Positions 21,570-34,861 are shown, counted from the first letter of the stretch. The stretch: DNA of 64,000 nucleotides from Mesorhizobium hawassense (GCF_003289945.1 NZ_QMBP01000002.1:310001-374000), one strand, 5' to 3'. Numbers and translations: made by a program. Notes: generated from the letters alone by a model not told the origin.

Positions 21570-23843
21570 ATGAGCGCTGGCCGCAAAAAGCGTCCGGTCT
21601 GGCTGCGCGTCTATCGTGAGCTCAAGCGGGCGGGCCAATATGCCGGCGCGCCGCTTGCCACCCTGGCCCGGATACGCGAACGGGCGGAAAACAAAGCCGC
21701 TCGCAATCGTCTGGTGCGACAACGCGTCGATGCCGCGCGCAAGGCCTACGAAGTGGCGCAATCCGAGCCGATGAAGGACAGCTTCATGCTCGTCCGCATC
21801 ATCGGCAACGATCTGGAACCGCGCCACAGGAAAGGCCAGTCATACGACAATGTTCGGTTCATCCTGGACAACGAGCCGGCCTTCCTGGACTGCGAGAAAG
21901 TCTGGATCGTCAACCGCGTGGTCGACCCCGGCGAGGAAGCGCGCATCGTCGACCTGCTGCAAAGCCGTGGCCAAAGTTTTCATACGATCCCGTTCGAGCT
22001 CGGCGCCTATCGGCAAGTTCCCTGGAACACCGAAGGGCTGGCTGCGAACCAATCGAGGTTTACCAACGCCGACAACCGGCCGGGCGGTCGGAATGCTTCG
22101 CGTTACGAAACGCATCTGCGGCGGCACAAGAACCTCTATGCGATGAACAACAATGGCGCGCGCAACGCGGCGCTGGAATTTACCCGCGGGCGTGCCAAAT
22201 GGCTGATGCCCTGGGACGGCAATTGCTATCTGACACAGACCGCCTTCCAGCAGATCCGGGCGGCGATCGAGCGGCATCCCTATTTCCGCTACGTCATCGT
22301 GCCGATGGCGCGCATCGTCGACAACGCGCTGCTCCTCGACGGGACATTCAGGCCGGAAACGAACGAAGAGCCGCAGATCATTTTCCGCGGCGATACGACC
22401 GAGCTGTTCGATGAAACATACGGCTACGGGCGCCGGCCGAAGATCGAAATGCTGTGGCGGCTCGGTGTCCCCGGACCATGGGACCGGTTCCGCGACGACG
22501 CATGGGATTTCCCGCGCCCTCGCCTTGCGGATGATGCCGGGCTTTTCCGGACTGCGGGCTGGGTTGCGCGCCTGGATTCAGGGCGTGCGCATCTGGAAAT
22601 CGGCCGTGCCGGTTTCCGCGCCCGGCTGGGCAAGCGCGACGAGGCGATCGTCGGCATGCTCGACCGCTGCGACGCGAGCGCGATCGCCCAGAAACTCGAT
22701 CCGGCGCGCCTGACCTATTACGACGAGGATCGGCTCGCCGCCGCGCGCCAGGGACAAGACCCGCGGGTCCAGCAGGAATTGCGCGCCTGCGCCGAGCAGG
22801 CGCTGCTGCGCGGTCCGTTCAGCGTCATGGACAAGAGCGGCCGTGCCCCGAGCGGCGATCCGCACGACTATTTCCACCCGGCTCCTTATTGGTGGCCGGA
22901 TCCGCGCAAACCGGATGGCCTTCCTTTCATCCGGCGCGACGGCGAGCACGCTGCCGGCACCGCGTTATACGGCGAGGGCAGCGAGGCCTACGACCGAACA
23001 CGCCTGCAACGGGTTCTCGACGACACCACCGTGCTTGCCCTGGCCGCGACCGTGCTTGGCGAGACACGCTACGCCAGCCATGCCGCGCTGCTTGTTCGGA
23101 CATGGTTCGTGGACCCCGCGACCAGAATGAACCCGAACATGCGCTATGCGCAGGTGCGACAGGGGCGCGACGACAATGAAGGCCCGGGATACGGCATCCT
23201 CGAACTCGCGGATCTCTACTTCTTTCTCGACGCCGTCAGGTTGATCGGGCGAAGCGGAGTGCTGGACGAGCGGGACAGCCGGGCCTTCAGGGCCTGGCTC
23301 CGCTCCTATTGCGAGTGGCTGGAGACCGCGCCGGCCGCGATTTTCGAGTTCTACCGGCTCAACAACCACGGCGTTTTCTTCGACCTGCAGCGGGCGGCCA
23401 TCGCGGCGTTCCTGGGTGACGGAGCGGCGCTCGCCAAGGCGGGGCTCTACGCCCGTGAAAGGATCGCCGACCAGATCGCCGCCGACGGACGCCTGCCTGA
23501 GGAACTGTCCCGCACCCGCCCGAGGCATTACGCCCTGTTTGCCCTGCAAGGCTGGACGGCACTGGCGCGAGTTCTCTCGTCAGTCGGCGACGATCTCTGG
23601 GCGTATCGGGCGAAGGATGGACAGGGGCTGGTCGAGGCTCTGCGCTGGGCGGCGGCACATGCCGATACGCTGGCCACGATCTCCGGCGAAACATTCGATG
23701 GGGAGCGCATCCAGCCCTTGCTGGACGATCTTGCGCGGCATACCGACGAAACCGTACCGGCGGTCGAACGACCGGGAGCAGCGAAACCGGTTTTCCACCC
23801 GGACTGCGCGATCCCGCCATTCTGGATCTGGCGGCGGGCCTGA
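21570..23843 (+). CDS. Fusion protein: glycosyltransferase-like domain plus alginate-lyase domain
   Basis: A 757-residue protein with no signal peptide. After a basic N terminus, residues about 68-330 look like a nucleotide-sugar glycosyltransferase fold (MLVRIIGNDLEPRH, VWIVNRVVDP, and WLMPWDGNCYLT at about 213 with a DxD-like DGN). Residues about 410-700 match the alginate-lyase superfamily (PF05426-like): DYFHPAPYWWPDPRKP at about 433, RVLDDTTVLALAATVLGE, YGILELADLYFFLDAVRL, and NNHGVFFDLQ at about 598, where Asn-Asn-His is the catalytic motif. It lies next to GDP-fucose genes on the other strand. A surface-polysaccharide role is inferred; assignment of the N-terminal half is weaker. Confidence 0.7.
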   Translation: MSAGRKKRPVWLRVYRELKRAGQYAGAPLATLARIRERAENKAARNRLVRQRVDAARKAYEVAQSEPMKDSFMLVRIIGNDLEPRHRKGQSYDNVRFILDNEPAFLDCEKVWIVNRVVDPGEEARIVDLLQSRGQSFHTIPFELGAYRQVPWNTEGLAANQSRFTNADNRPGGRNASRYETHLRRHKNLYAMNNNGARNAALEFTRGRAKWLMPWDGNCYLTQTAFQQIRAAIERHPYFRYVIVPMARIVDNALLLDGTFRPETNEEPQIIFRGDTTELFDETYGYGRRPKIEMLWRLGVPGPWDRFRDDAWDFPRPRLADDAGLFRTAGWVARLDSGRAHLEIGRAGFRARLGKRDEAIVGMLDRCDASAIAQKLDPARLTYYDEDRLAAARQGQDPRVQQELRACAEQALLRGPFSVMDKSGRAPSGDPHDYFHPAPYWWPDPRKPDGLPFIRRDGEHAAGTALYGEGSEAYDRTRLQRVLDDTTVLALAATVLGETRYASHAALLVRTWFVDPATRMNPNMRYAQVRQGRDDNEGPGYGILELADLYFFLDAVRLIGRSGVLDERDSRAFRAWLRSYCEWLETAPAAIFEFYRLNNHGVFFDLQRAAIAAFLGDGAALAKAGLYARERIADQIAADGRLPEELSRTRPRHYALFALQGWTALARVLSSVGDDLWAYRAKDGQGLVEALRWAAAHADTLATISGETFDGERIQPLLDDLARHTDETVPAVERPGAAKPVFHPDCAIPPFWIWRRA

Positions 23844-25304
23844 CTATCTCCCCCCGAGACCACGCAGCCAGGCGATGCGCCATCGTGCCTTGGCGATCAG
23901 GCCCGACTTCGGTCTCTTGCCTTGCAGAATGCGCTGCCTGACCTTCCTGACGATCGGATCGGCTGGAGCAGCATCGACGGCCCGACGCGCCATCGCCAGC
24001 GCCCTCTGCCGATCCGCCGTCGTTTGCTGGAGTATCCAGGCCGAACATGCCGCAGCATAGGGACAGCCTGCTTCGCCTGCGGCATGAAAGAACTCGAAAT
24101 CCGCCGCGAACGGATATCTGCGGAACATCATCTCGCCGAGCAGTTGCATGATCGCCAGCGGGATTTTCGGTCGTTCCCGAAACTGCCGGCTCATTACGGA
24201 TTTCAGCACGGCCTCGCCCGGAGCATGGTCGCGCTCGCGAAAACGGATCGACGCGATCTTCAGGGCATAGGCGTCGTTTTCCGGATCGAGCGCGTAGGCC
24301 TTTTCCAGGATCCCGCGCGCCTCGCCGGCCGGGACCTTGCCCTCCATCGCCAGGAACGCCGACTGGTAGCCGAAGGCCGCCTCGCGCGGATGATAATCCG
24401 CCTGGCGAGCGCCCAGTTCATCGAGGATGATCCCAGCGGCCCGCGGCGCGTCGAACAAGGCAGTTGTCCGCATGAGCGCCGCATCACCCATCAGCGATGC
24501 GATCTCGGCGAAGACGCTGCTTCCGGAATAGATTTGCCGGCAGCGCGCCGCCAGCGCCATCTCGAAGAACGACTTCAGCGTCTCGTCCGTAAACGTGTCG
24601 GCGCCGAGATCGCTGGTCAGCATCGCCCCGGTTTCTGACTTGAGATAGTCGAGTGTCGGACGGTGCTGTCCGATCAGCAGCGTCTTGAGGCCTCGCGAGG
24701 AAAGCTCCGAAACGATCGCTCGCACGAGCGTGGAAGGGATGACCTTGTCGGCGAAGACCAGGCTGGCGCGATGCTTGCCGTGCACGATGTCGCCGCTGCG
24801 CAGATGCAGTGCTGCCATCGGTCCAGATATTCGGCTCCGATCGGCGTCGGCAATCGCCTCCTTCACGGGCGCCGCATAGTCGAAGGCGCGCAACGTCTCC
24901 GCCCGCCTCGCCAGCTGTGGCGCCTCGCTTTGCAGGACGTCGATGTCGTCGCAAATCCACCCGCGCAGCTTCTTCTCTTTCGCCAGTTCGCCAAGGTCGC
25001 GTCCGGCGAGGGTAGCCAGGTCGAGCGTGCCGAAGTCGGACGCCTTGATGCTTTCGCCCAGCCAGTGCCTCTCGATGAAATCGGCTGAAAAAATCCTGTC
25101 GGCGACTTCGACGATATGGAATGCTTTGTCGGCCGCGCCCTTACGGTTCCAGGTGAAGCCGAAACGGTAGCCGAAGGTGTCGGCCAGCGCCTTGGCGTTC
25201 GCCATCGCCAGAAGGCGGCCGCCCAGCCCGTCGGTCCTGGTGGCCGCGATCAGCGTCGAGGCTGGATCAGACGGCGCCAAGACGGATATCGCCCTTCTCG
25301 ACAT
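23844..25304 (-). CDS. Possible fucosyltransferase-like protein with TPR-like C terminus
   Basis: About 486 residues from ATG 25304 (MSRRAISVLAP), overlapping the end of fcl by 38 bp; a later start is possible. The N-terminal ATRTDGLGGRLLAMANAKAL and the middle ALHLRSGDIVHGK resemble the donor-site loops of O-/NodZ-type fucosyltransferases. About residues 310-450 contain degenerate TPR/Sel1-like helices (GILEKAYALDPENDAYALKI, ALAMARRAVDAAPADP). Directly downstream of GDP-fucose synthesis genes, so transfer of fucose is a sensible guess; family membership is not certain. Confidence 0.45.
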   Translation of the reverse strand: MSRRAISVLAPSDPASTLIAATRTDGLGGRLLAMANAKALADTFGYRFGFTWNRKGAADKAFHIVEVADRIFSADFIERHWLGESIKASDFGTLDLATLAGRDLGELAKEKKLRGWICDDIDVLQSEAPQLARRAETLRAFDYAAPVKEAIADADRSRISGPMAALHLRSGDIVHGKHRASLVFADKVIPSTLVRAIVSELSSRGLKTLLIGQHRPTLDYLKSETGAMLTSDLGADTFTDETLKSFFEMALAARCRQIYSGSSVFAEIASLMGDAALMRTTALFDAPRAAGIILDELGARQADYHPREAAFGYQSAFLAMEGKVPAGEARGILEKAYALDPENDAYALKIASIRFRERDHAPGEAVLKSVMSRQFRERPKIPLAIMQLLGEMMFRRYPFAADFEFFHAAGEAGCPYAAACSAWILQQTTADRQRALAMARRAVDAAPADPIVRKVRQRILQGKRPKSGLIAKARWRIAWLRGLGGR

Positions 25305-26235
25305 GCTCGAGAAACCACGTATAGGTCTGCTCCAATCCATCGGGCAGCGCGTATTTCGGACGCCAGCCGGTTGCAAACAGCCGCGACACATCCATCAGCT
25401 TGCGCGGCGTTCCGTCCGGCTTCGTGGCATCGAAGGCGATCTCCGCGCTCAGGCCGACAACCGAGACGATGGTTCGGGCAAGCTCGGCGATCGTGACGTC
25501 CTCGCCGCTCCCGACATTGACGTGGCTGTCGCCGGAATAGGTCTTCAAAAGCCACACAAAAGCGTCGGCTGCGTCGTCGACATGCATGAACTCCCGCATC
25601 GGCTTGCCCGAGCCCCACACTTGCAGGTTTTTTTGACCGGCGCGCTTGGCCTCATGCGCCTTGCGCATCAGCGCCGGCACGACATGGCTGCTGTCGAGGT
25701 CGAAATTGTCGCCCTGACCGTAGAGATTGGTCGGCATGGCCGAGATGTAGTTGACGCCATGTTGCCGCCGGTAGGCCTGGCAGAGTTTCAATCCGGCGAT
25801 CTTGGCGACGGCATACCATTCGTTGGTGGGTTCGAGCGGGCCGGTGAGCAGCGCGTCTTCCGGGATCGGCTGCGGCGCAAGTTTCGGATAGATGCAGGAC
25901 GAGCCGAGGAACAGGAGTTTCTGCACCTCGCTGCGGAAGGCGGCCTCGATGACGTTGGTCTGCACGACGAGGTTCTCGTATAGAAAATCCACCGGAAAAC
26001 TGTCATTGGCGAGGATACCGCCGACCTTGGCGGCCGCCATGACCACTGCGTCCGGCCGCCGGTCTTCCATCCAGCGGCGCACGCCGGCTTGGTCGAGAAG
26101 GTCCAGTTCGCTGCGCGCGACGGCCAGGATCTCGCAATCTTCACTTGCCAGACGGCGCACCAGCGCCGAGCCGACCATGCCGCGATGGCCGGCGACGAAG
26201 ATCCGCTTTCCCTTGAGATCGAAGCTCTTGTCCAT
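25267..26235 (-). CDS. fcl: GDP-L-fucose synthase
   Basis: A 322-residue extended SDR enzyme starting at ATG 26235 (MDKSFDLKGKRIFVAGHRG). NADP-binding GHRGMVGSALVRRL, catalytic Ser in LFLGSSCIYP, Tyr/Lys in EWYAVAKIAGLKLCQ, and GSGKPMREFMHVDDAADAFVW are all present. It converts GDP-4-keto-6-deoxy-mannose to GDP-L-fucose by epimerisation and reduction. Gmd, which makes its substrate, is encoded 112 bp upstream on the same strand, separated by a palindromic repeat. Confidence 0.95.
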   Translation of the reverse strand: MDKSFDLKGKRIFVAGHRGMVGSALVRRLASEDCEILAVARSELDLLDQAGVRRWMEDRRPDAVVMAAAKVGGILANDSFPVDFLYENLVVQTNVIEAAFRSEVQKLLFLGSSCIYPKLAPQPIPEDALLTGPLEPTNEWYAVAKIAGLKLCQAYRRQHGVNYISAMPTNLYGQGDNFDLDSSHVVPALMRKAHEAKRAGQKNLQVWGSGKPMREFMHVDDAADAFVWLLKTYSGDSHVNVGSGEDVTIAELARTIVSVVGLSAEIAFDATKPDGTPRKLMDVSRLFATGWRPKYALPDGLEQTYTWFLEHVEKGDIRLGAV

Positions 26236-26251
26236 GGCGCGGGTCCGTAGA

Positions 26252-26349
26252 GCAATTCCAGAAAAGTGTATAACGGTTTTTCGTCCGGAATTGCGTAAAA
26301 ACAAATACTTAGAGCAGTTCGACGTTTCCGTGAAACGATGGACTGCTCT
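26252..26349. repeat. Palindromic repeat, family A (copy 2, two modules)
   Basis: Module one: GCAATTCC (26252-26259) with GGAATTGC (26287-26294). Module two: AGAGCAGT (26311-26318) with ACTGCTCT (26342-26349), inner TTTC-CGT-GAAA. It fills the gap between gmd and fcl and contains the last bases of gmd (stop at 26348). Confidence 0.85.
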
Positions 26350-27436
26350 ATGTTGAACGACCTTTGCGCCACGCGACGCCGGCGGCGCGCGCAAGATCGG
26401 CCCGAACCATTTCCGCCACCAGGTCCCTGAAGCCGACCGTATGCGACCAGCCCAAGACATTTCTTGCCTTGGTGGCGTCGCCAATCAGCGTGCCCACTTC
26501 GGTCGGCCGGAAGTAGCGCGGATCGACCCGCACCAGCACGGCACCTGTCGCCGCATCGACGCCAATCTCGTCCGCGCCCTGGCCTTGCCAGCGAATGGTT
26601 CGCCCTGCCTCGGCGAAGGCGAGTTCCACGAATTCGCGTACCGAATGGGACTCGCCGGTCGCAAGCACGAAATCATCCGGCTCGCCGTGCTGCAGGATGC
26701 GCCACATACCCTCGACATAGTCGCGCGCATGGCCCCAGTCGCGATTGGCGTCGATGTTGCCGAGATAGAGCGTGTCCTGCAGGCCGTGATGGATCGCGGC
26801 GACGGCGCGCGTGATCTTTCGGGTGACGAAGGTTTCGCCGCGCGTCGGGCTTTCATGGTTGAACAGGATGCCGTTGGCGGCGAACATGCCGTAAGCCTGA
26901 CGGTAGTTGACCGTGATCCAGTAGGCATAAAGCTTGGCCGCGGCGTAAGGCGAGCGCGGCCGGAACGGCGTGCTCTCGTTCTGCGGAGTCACGGCCACCT
27001 CGCCATAAAGCTCCGAGGTCGAAGCCTGGTAGAAGCGCACCGATTTCTCCAGGCCGAGAATGCGGATCGCTTCCAGAAGCCTCAGCGTCCCGAGCGCATC
27101 GGCACTGGCCGTGTATTCCGGCGTTTCGAAGCTCACCTGGACATGGCTTTGCGCGCCGAGATTGTAGATTTCGCTGGGCTGCGTCTCCTGCACGAGGCGG
27201 ATCAGATTGGTCGCGTCGGTCAGATCGCCATGATGCAGGAAGAAGCGCGCACCGCTCTCATCCGGATCGACATAGATGTCGTCGACGCGCTCGGTGTTGA
27301 AGGAAGACGACCGGCGTTTGATGCCGTGGACGACATAGCCTTTGCCGAGCAGCAGTTCGGCCAGATAGGCCCCGTCCTGCCCGGTCACCCCGGTGATAAG
27401 GGCGACTTTGTCTGCCCGGGCGAGTTTCTCCGCCAT
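26348..27436 (-). CDS. gmd: GDP-mannose 4,6-dehydratase
   Basis: A 362-residue extended SDR enzyme. NAD(P)-binding [19 protein letters not shown], then [13 protein letters not shown], catalytic [22 protein letters not shown] (Tyr-x3-Lys) and [15 protein letters not shown] are all typical of Gmd. It forms GDP-4-keto-6-deoxy-D-mannose, the precursor of GDP-fucose (with Fcl) or GDP-rhamnose. GDP-fucose is used in surface polysaccharides and in fucosylated Nod factors; no nod genes are in the window. Confidence 0.95.
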   Translation of the reverse strand: MAEKLARADKVALITGVTGQDGAYLAELLLGKGYVVHGIKRRSSSFNTERVDDIYVDPDESGARFFLHHGDLTDATNLIRLVQETQPSEIYNLGAQSHVQVSFETPEYTASADALGTLRLLEAIRILGLEKSVRFYQASTSELYGEVAVTPQNESTPFRPRSPYAAAKLYAYWITVNYRQAYGMFAANGILFNHESPTRGETFVTRKITRAVAAIHHGLQDTLYLGNIDANRDWGHARDYVEGMWRILQHGEPDDFVLATGESHSVREFVELAFAEAGRTIRWQGQGADEIGVDAATGAVLVRVDPRYFRPTEVGTLIGDATKARNVLGWSHTVGFRDLVAEMVRADLARAAGVAWRKGRST

Positions 27437-27495
27437 TGCCGTCTTCGTCCACGCCTGTTTTCGGCAAGCGAATACGATTTGCCGGCGGAACGCAA

Positions 27496-27513
27496 ATCCC
27501 CCGCGCGGGGGAT
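27496..27513 (-). terminator. Palindrome at the end of the DUF993 gene
   Basis: The 18-bp perfect palindrome ATCCCCCGCGCGGGGGAT lies five bases beyond the stop of the DUF993 gene and is followed on the minus strand by TTTG. It would work as a terminator or RNA-stabilising hairpin before gmd. Confidence 0.55.
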
Positions 27514-27517
27514 CGGC

Positions 27518-28672
27518 TCAGACACCTGCCATCGCCAACAGAGTCTTCATCCTGGCAGCGGCAAGATCGGGGTCCGCCAGCAGGCCGGCATGGTCGGAGA
27601 GGCGGAAGACATCGGCATAGTGGCATATACCGCGCGCCGACTGCATGCCACCCACCATGGTGAAATGGTCCTGATGTCCGTTCAGCCAGGCCATGAAGAC
27701 GATGCCGGCCTTGTAGTACTCCGTCGGCGCCTCGAAGATCTTGCGCGACAGCGGCACGGTCGGCGCCATCAGCGCGTCATAGCCGGCACGATCGCCTTCG
27801 GCGAGCTTTGCCAGCGCCGCGTTGGCCACCGGCGCGATGGCGTCGAAGATGCCGAGCAGCGCGTGCGAATGTTTTTTGCCGTCGCCGGCGATCAGCTCCG
27901 GATAATTGAAATCATCGCCCGTGAACATCACCACGCCCTCGGGCAGCCGGTCGCGCAGCAGCACCTCCTTGTCGGCATCGAGCAGCGATATTTTTATGCC
28001 CTCGACCTTGTCGGCATGGCGCACGATGATGGCCACGACGGTATCCAGCGCCGCGTCGAAATCGTTGCTGCCCCAATAGCCCTTGAGCGCCGGATCGAAC
28101 ATGTCGCCCAGCCAGTGCAGGATGACCTTGCCCGACGCCTGGGAGAGCATCCGGTCATAGACGTGGGCATAGTCCTCCGGCCCCTTTGCCACCGCCGCTA
28201 GCGCGCGGCTCGCCATCATGATGGCCTTGCCGCCTTCGCCTTCGATGAAGGCGAACTGGTCCTCATAGGCGCGGATGACGTCGTCCAGCGTTTTGGCCGC
28301 CGCCGGCGCCAGGTGATCGGTCCCCGCTCCCGAGGCGAGATCGGCGCCTGGCGCCGTTTTAGCCTCCGCGATCGAGCGGCGGATCAATTCCTTGGCGCTC
28401 GCCCAGTCGAACCCCATGCCGCGCTGGGACGTGTCCATGGCCTCGGCGATGCGGAAGCCAAGCCGCCACAGATGGTGGCGGAACGCCATGGTCCTGTCCC
28501 AGTCGACCGCGGGCCGCGACCAGGGATTGGTCATCGCGATCGGGTCGGCAACGACATGGGCGGCGGCATAGACGATGCGCGAAAAACGCGCGCCATCGAT
28601 CGGCGCGACCGGTTTACCGACGAGCCGGTAGCTGACCCGGTCGCCATTTTCCGCAGGCAAGGTGATGTCCAT
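27518..28672 (-). CDS. DUF993 family protein (dihydrodipicolinate-synthase-like aldolase fold)
   Basis: A 384-residue protein that covers the whole DUF993 family. It starts MDITLPAENGDRVSYRLVG and has the conserved DPWSRP-like NPWSRPAVDWDRT, QRGMGFDWASAKELI, HWLGDMFDPALKGYWGS, GIKISLLDADKE and GHQDHFTMVGG. The family is related to TIM-barrel DHDPS/NAL lyases (Lys in GIKISLLD would be the Schiff-base residue by analogy), but its reaction is not established as far as I know. It is divergent from the LacI regulator with two shared operators, so it belongs to that regulon. Confidence 0.85.
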   Translation of the reverse strand: MDITLPAENGDRVSYRLVGKPVAPIDGARFSRIVYAAAHVVADPIAMTNPWSRPAVDWDRTMAFRHHLWRLGFRIAEAMDTSQRGMGFDWASAKELIRRSIAEAKTAPGADLASGAGTDHLAPAAAKTLDDVIRAYEDQFAFIEGEGGKAIMMASRALAAVAKGPEDYAHVYDRMLSQASGKVILHWLGDMFDPALKGYWGSNDFDAALDTVVAIIVRHADKVEGIKISLLDADKEVLLRDRLPEGVVMFTGDDFNYPELIAGDGKKHSHALLGIFDAIAPVANAALAKLAEGDRAGYDALMAPTVPLSRKIFEAPTEYYKAGIVFMAWLNGHQDHFTMVGGMQSARGICHYADVFRLSDHAGLLADPDLAAARMKTLLAMAGV

Positions 28673-28700
28673 CGAACTCTCCCGTTCCGGCTCTAATAAA

Positions 28701-28712
28701 TGGAACGTTCCA
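28701..28712. promoter_or_regulatory. LacI-family operator 1 (TGGAACGTTCCA)
   Basis: A perfect 12-bp palindrome with central CG, the usual LacI-family form, flanked by AATAAA on the left and ATAAAT on the right. It lies 28 bp upstream of the DUF993 start. Confidence 0.75.
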
Positions 28713-28867
28713 ATAAATCAAGAAGCTTTATGGCTCAGAGAGTCCGAGCCCGCCAGTTGCAATGCCGCGATCCAGAAACCCTTGCATTGCCAGCAATTTT
28801 TGAACCACGCCAATCAATTTTTCAAATCTCTCGGGAATCGCGATTGACTCTGATTTGGAACAGTGAT

Positions 28868-28879
28868 TAGAACGTTCCA
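28868..28879. promoter_or_regulatory. LacI-family operator 2 (TAGAACGTTCCA)
   Basis: The same site with one mismatch, also followed by ATAAAT, 36 bp upstream of the regulator start. Centre-to-centre distance to operator 1 is 167 bp, which would allow looping by a tetramer or separate control of the two divergent promoters. Confidence 0.75.
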
Positions 28880-28915
28880 ATAAATTCGCTCAAAAACGTG
28901 GAGGACGGCACGAGG

Positions 28916-32562
<3,647 letters not shown>

Positions 32563-32570
<8 letters not shown>

Positions 32571-33339
32571 GCGTTTCGTCAACTTCGAAAAGGACGGCGC
32601 GATCGGCGTCGTCACGCTGCGCCGCCCGGAAAAATTCAACGCGCTCGACATCCCGATGCTGCGCGCGCTGGAAGCAGCGCTTGACGACGCGGAGCTGGCC
32701 GAGAGCGTGCGTGTCGTGCTGATCCGCGGTGAAGGCAAGGGTTTTTGCGCCGGCGGCGACGTCGAGGCCTGGGGAGCGATGAGTGCCGCCGATTTCCAGG
32801 TGCAATGGGTCCGCTACGGCCATCGCGTCTTCGACCGGCTGGCGCGGCTCAGGCAACCGACCATAGCGGTGCTGTCCGGCCATGCGTTGGGCGGTGGCCT
32901 GGAACTGGCAGCGGCTTGCGACTTCCGCGTCGCCGAAACGCAGATAAAACTCGGTTTCCCAGAAACCTCGATCGGCGTCGTGCCCGGCTGGTCCGGCACG
33001 CAGCGCGCCGTGCGCCGATTCGGCGCGCAGATCGTGCGCCGCATGGCAATCGGCGGCGAGATTTTCCTGGCCGTCGACGCTTTCGCGCACGGCATCGTCG
33101 ACCGGCTGGTCGAGACCGGCAAGGCGTTCGATGAGGCCAAGACCTGGGCGGAAAAAATCGCCGAACGCGGCCCGCTGGCAACCGAGGCTGCCAAGCTGAT
33201 GATCGGCGTTGCCGAGGGCGAGGAAGACGCCGCCGCCACGGAAGCACTGGCCAGCGGCTTCATTGCGATGAGCGCCGACCTGAAAGCCGGTGTCGGTGCT
33301 TTCAAGGCCAAGCAGAAACCGGCCTTTTCGAGATCCTAG
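32563..33339 (+). CDS. Enoyl-CoA hydratase/isomerase family protein
   Basis: A 258-residue crotonase-fold enzyme from ATG 32563 (MAERFVNF), with GGAGG seven bases upstream, inside the end of the CoA-transferase gene. Signature oxyanion-hole segments are FCAGGDVEAW and GHALGGGLELAAACDFRVAE, followed by LGFPETSIGVVPGWSGT with the usual Glu. It could hydrate, isomerise or retro-cleave a CoA-thioester formed by the preceding CoA-transferase. Confidence 0.9.
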
Positions 33340-33349
33340 AGAAGAAACG

Positions 33350-34861
33350 ATGAACGCACCGCTCACCATCTCCATGCCGACCGAGGACTCCCAGGCGCCC
33401 AAGGCCTACAAGCTGCTGATCGGCGGCAAGCATGTCGACGCCCGCGAAGGCCGCACAATCGAGCGCGCCAGCCCCGGCCATGGCTTCGTCGTCTCGCGCT
33501 ATGCCCAGGCGGGTGCGGCCGAAGTGGAGGCCGCCGTGCAGGCCGCGCACAAGGCGTTCGAGGTCGGCCCGTGGCCGCGCATGAAGGCATCCGAGCGCGC
33601 CGCGGTGCTGCTCAAGGCCGCCGACCTGATCGAGAGCCGGCTGGAACAGATCGCCCGTCTCGACGCTCTGGAATCCGGCAAGCCGATCGCCCAGGCGCGC
33701 GGCGAGATCGGCGGCGCCGTCGACATCTGGCGCTATGCCGCCTCGCTCGCCCGCACGCTGCATGGCGAGAGCTACGCCAATCTCGGCGATTCCATGCTGG
33801 GCGTGGTGCTGCGCGAGCCGATCGGCGTCGTCTCGCTGATCACGCCCTGGAACTTCCCCTTCCTGATCATCAGCCAGAAGCTGCCCTTCGCGCTCGCCGC
33901 CGGCTGCACGGCCGTGGTGAAGCCGAGCGAGATGACCTCGGCCTCGACCTTCGTGCTCGGCGACATCCTGCTCGAGGCCGGCCTTCCGGCCGGCGTCGTC
34001 AACATCCTCGCCGGCTTCGGCGCCGATGTCGGCGCGCCGATGGTCAGCCATCCGCTGGTCGAGATGGTCTCCTTCACCGGTTCGACCCGCGTCGGCAAGA
34101 TGACCATGGCCGCCGCTTCGGATTCGCTGAAGAAGGTGTCGATGGAGCTTGGCGGCAAGAACGGCCAGATCGTCTTCCCGGACGCCGACCTCGACGCGGC
34201 GGCGGATGCCGCTGTGTTCGGCGGCTTCTTCAACGCCGGCGAGTGCTGCAATGCTGGCAGCCGCCTGATCGTGCACGAGGCGATCGCCGACGATTTCCTG
34301 GCCGCGGTCAAGGCGCTGGCCGACAAGGTCCGCGTCGGCGATCCGCTCGACGACCGCACCAAGGTCGGCGCCATGATCTCCGCCGACCATACGGCAAAGG
34401 TAGCCGGCTATGTTGCTGCGGCGAAAGCCGACGGCGGCGACGTTTTCGCCGGCGGCGCCCAGCTTGCCTCCAATGCCGGCCAATATCTCGATCCGACCAT
34501 CATCCGCAACGTTACAGAGGATATGGCGATCGCGCGTGAGGAAGTATTCGGCCCGGTGCTGTCCGTGCTCACTTTTGAAACGATTGAAAAGGCATTGCAC
34601 ATTGCCAACAACACGCCCTATGGTTTGTCTGCAGGGGTGTGGAGCGCCAGCATCGACACCTGCATGTCGGTGGCGCGCGGTGTGCGTTCGGGGACGGTCT
34701 GGGTGAACACGTTCATGGAAGGTTACCCCGAGCTGCCTTTCGGGGGCTACAAGCAGTCCGGTCTCGGACGCGAACTCGGCAAACGCGCCGTCGAGGATTA
34801 TACCGAAGAAAAGACTATCCAGTTTCATCGCGGCCAGCGCACCGGTTGGTGGGTCGGCTGA
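33350..34861 (+). CDS. NAD(P)-dependent aldehyde dehydrogenase
   Basis: A 503-residue ALDH from ATG 33350 (MNAPLTISMP), ten bases after the previous stop. Conserved residues: TPWNFPFLI (catalytic Asn), FTGSTRVGK (cofactor), MELGGKNGQIVF (general base Glu), and NAGECCNAGSRL (nucleophile Cys), ending GLGRELGKRAVEDYTEEKTI. It oxidises an aldehyde to an acid. In this cluster it could make the acid used by the CoA-transferase or remove an aldehyde released by the aldolase-like enzyme. Confidence 0.93.
   Translation: MNAPLTISMPTEDSQAPKAYKLLIGGKHVDAREGRTIERASPGHGFVVSRYAQAGAAEVEAAVQAAHKAFEVGPWPRMKASERAAVLLKAADLIESRLEQIARLDALESGKPIAQARGEIGGAVDIWRYAASLARTLHGESYANLGDSMLGVVLREPIGVVSLITPWNFPFLIISQKLPFALAAGCTAVVKPSEMTSASTFVLGDILLEAGLPAGVVNILAGFGADVGAPMVSHPLVEMVSFTGSTRVGKMTMAAASDSLKKVSMELGGKNGQIVFPDADLDAAADAAVFGGFFNAGECCNAGSRLIVHEAIADDFLAAVKALADKVRVGDPLDDRTKVGAMISADHTAKVAGYVAAAKADGGDVFAGGAQLASNAGQYLDPTIIRNVTEDMAIAREEVFGPVLSVLTFETIEKALHIANNTPYGLSAGVWSASIDTCMSVARGVRSGTVWVNTFMEGYPELPFGGYKQSGLGRELGKRAVEDYTEEKTIQFHRGQRTGWWVG

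Noticed and set aside
20858..21570. Integrated element at the tRNA-Val gene
   Set aside because: No integrase gene and no repeated copy of the tRNA 3' end was seen in the window.
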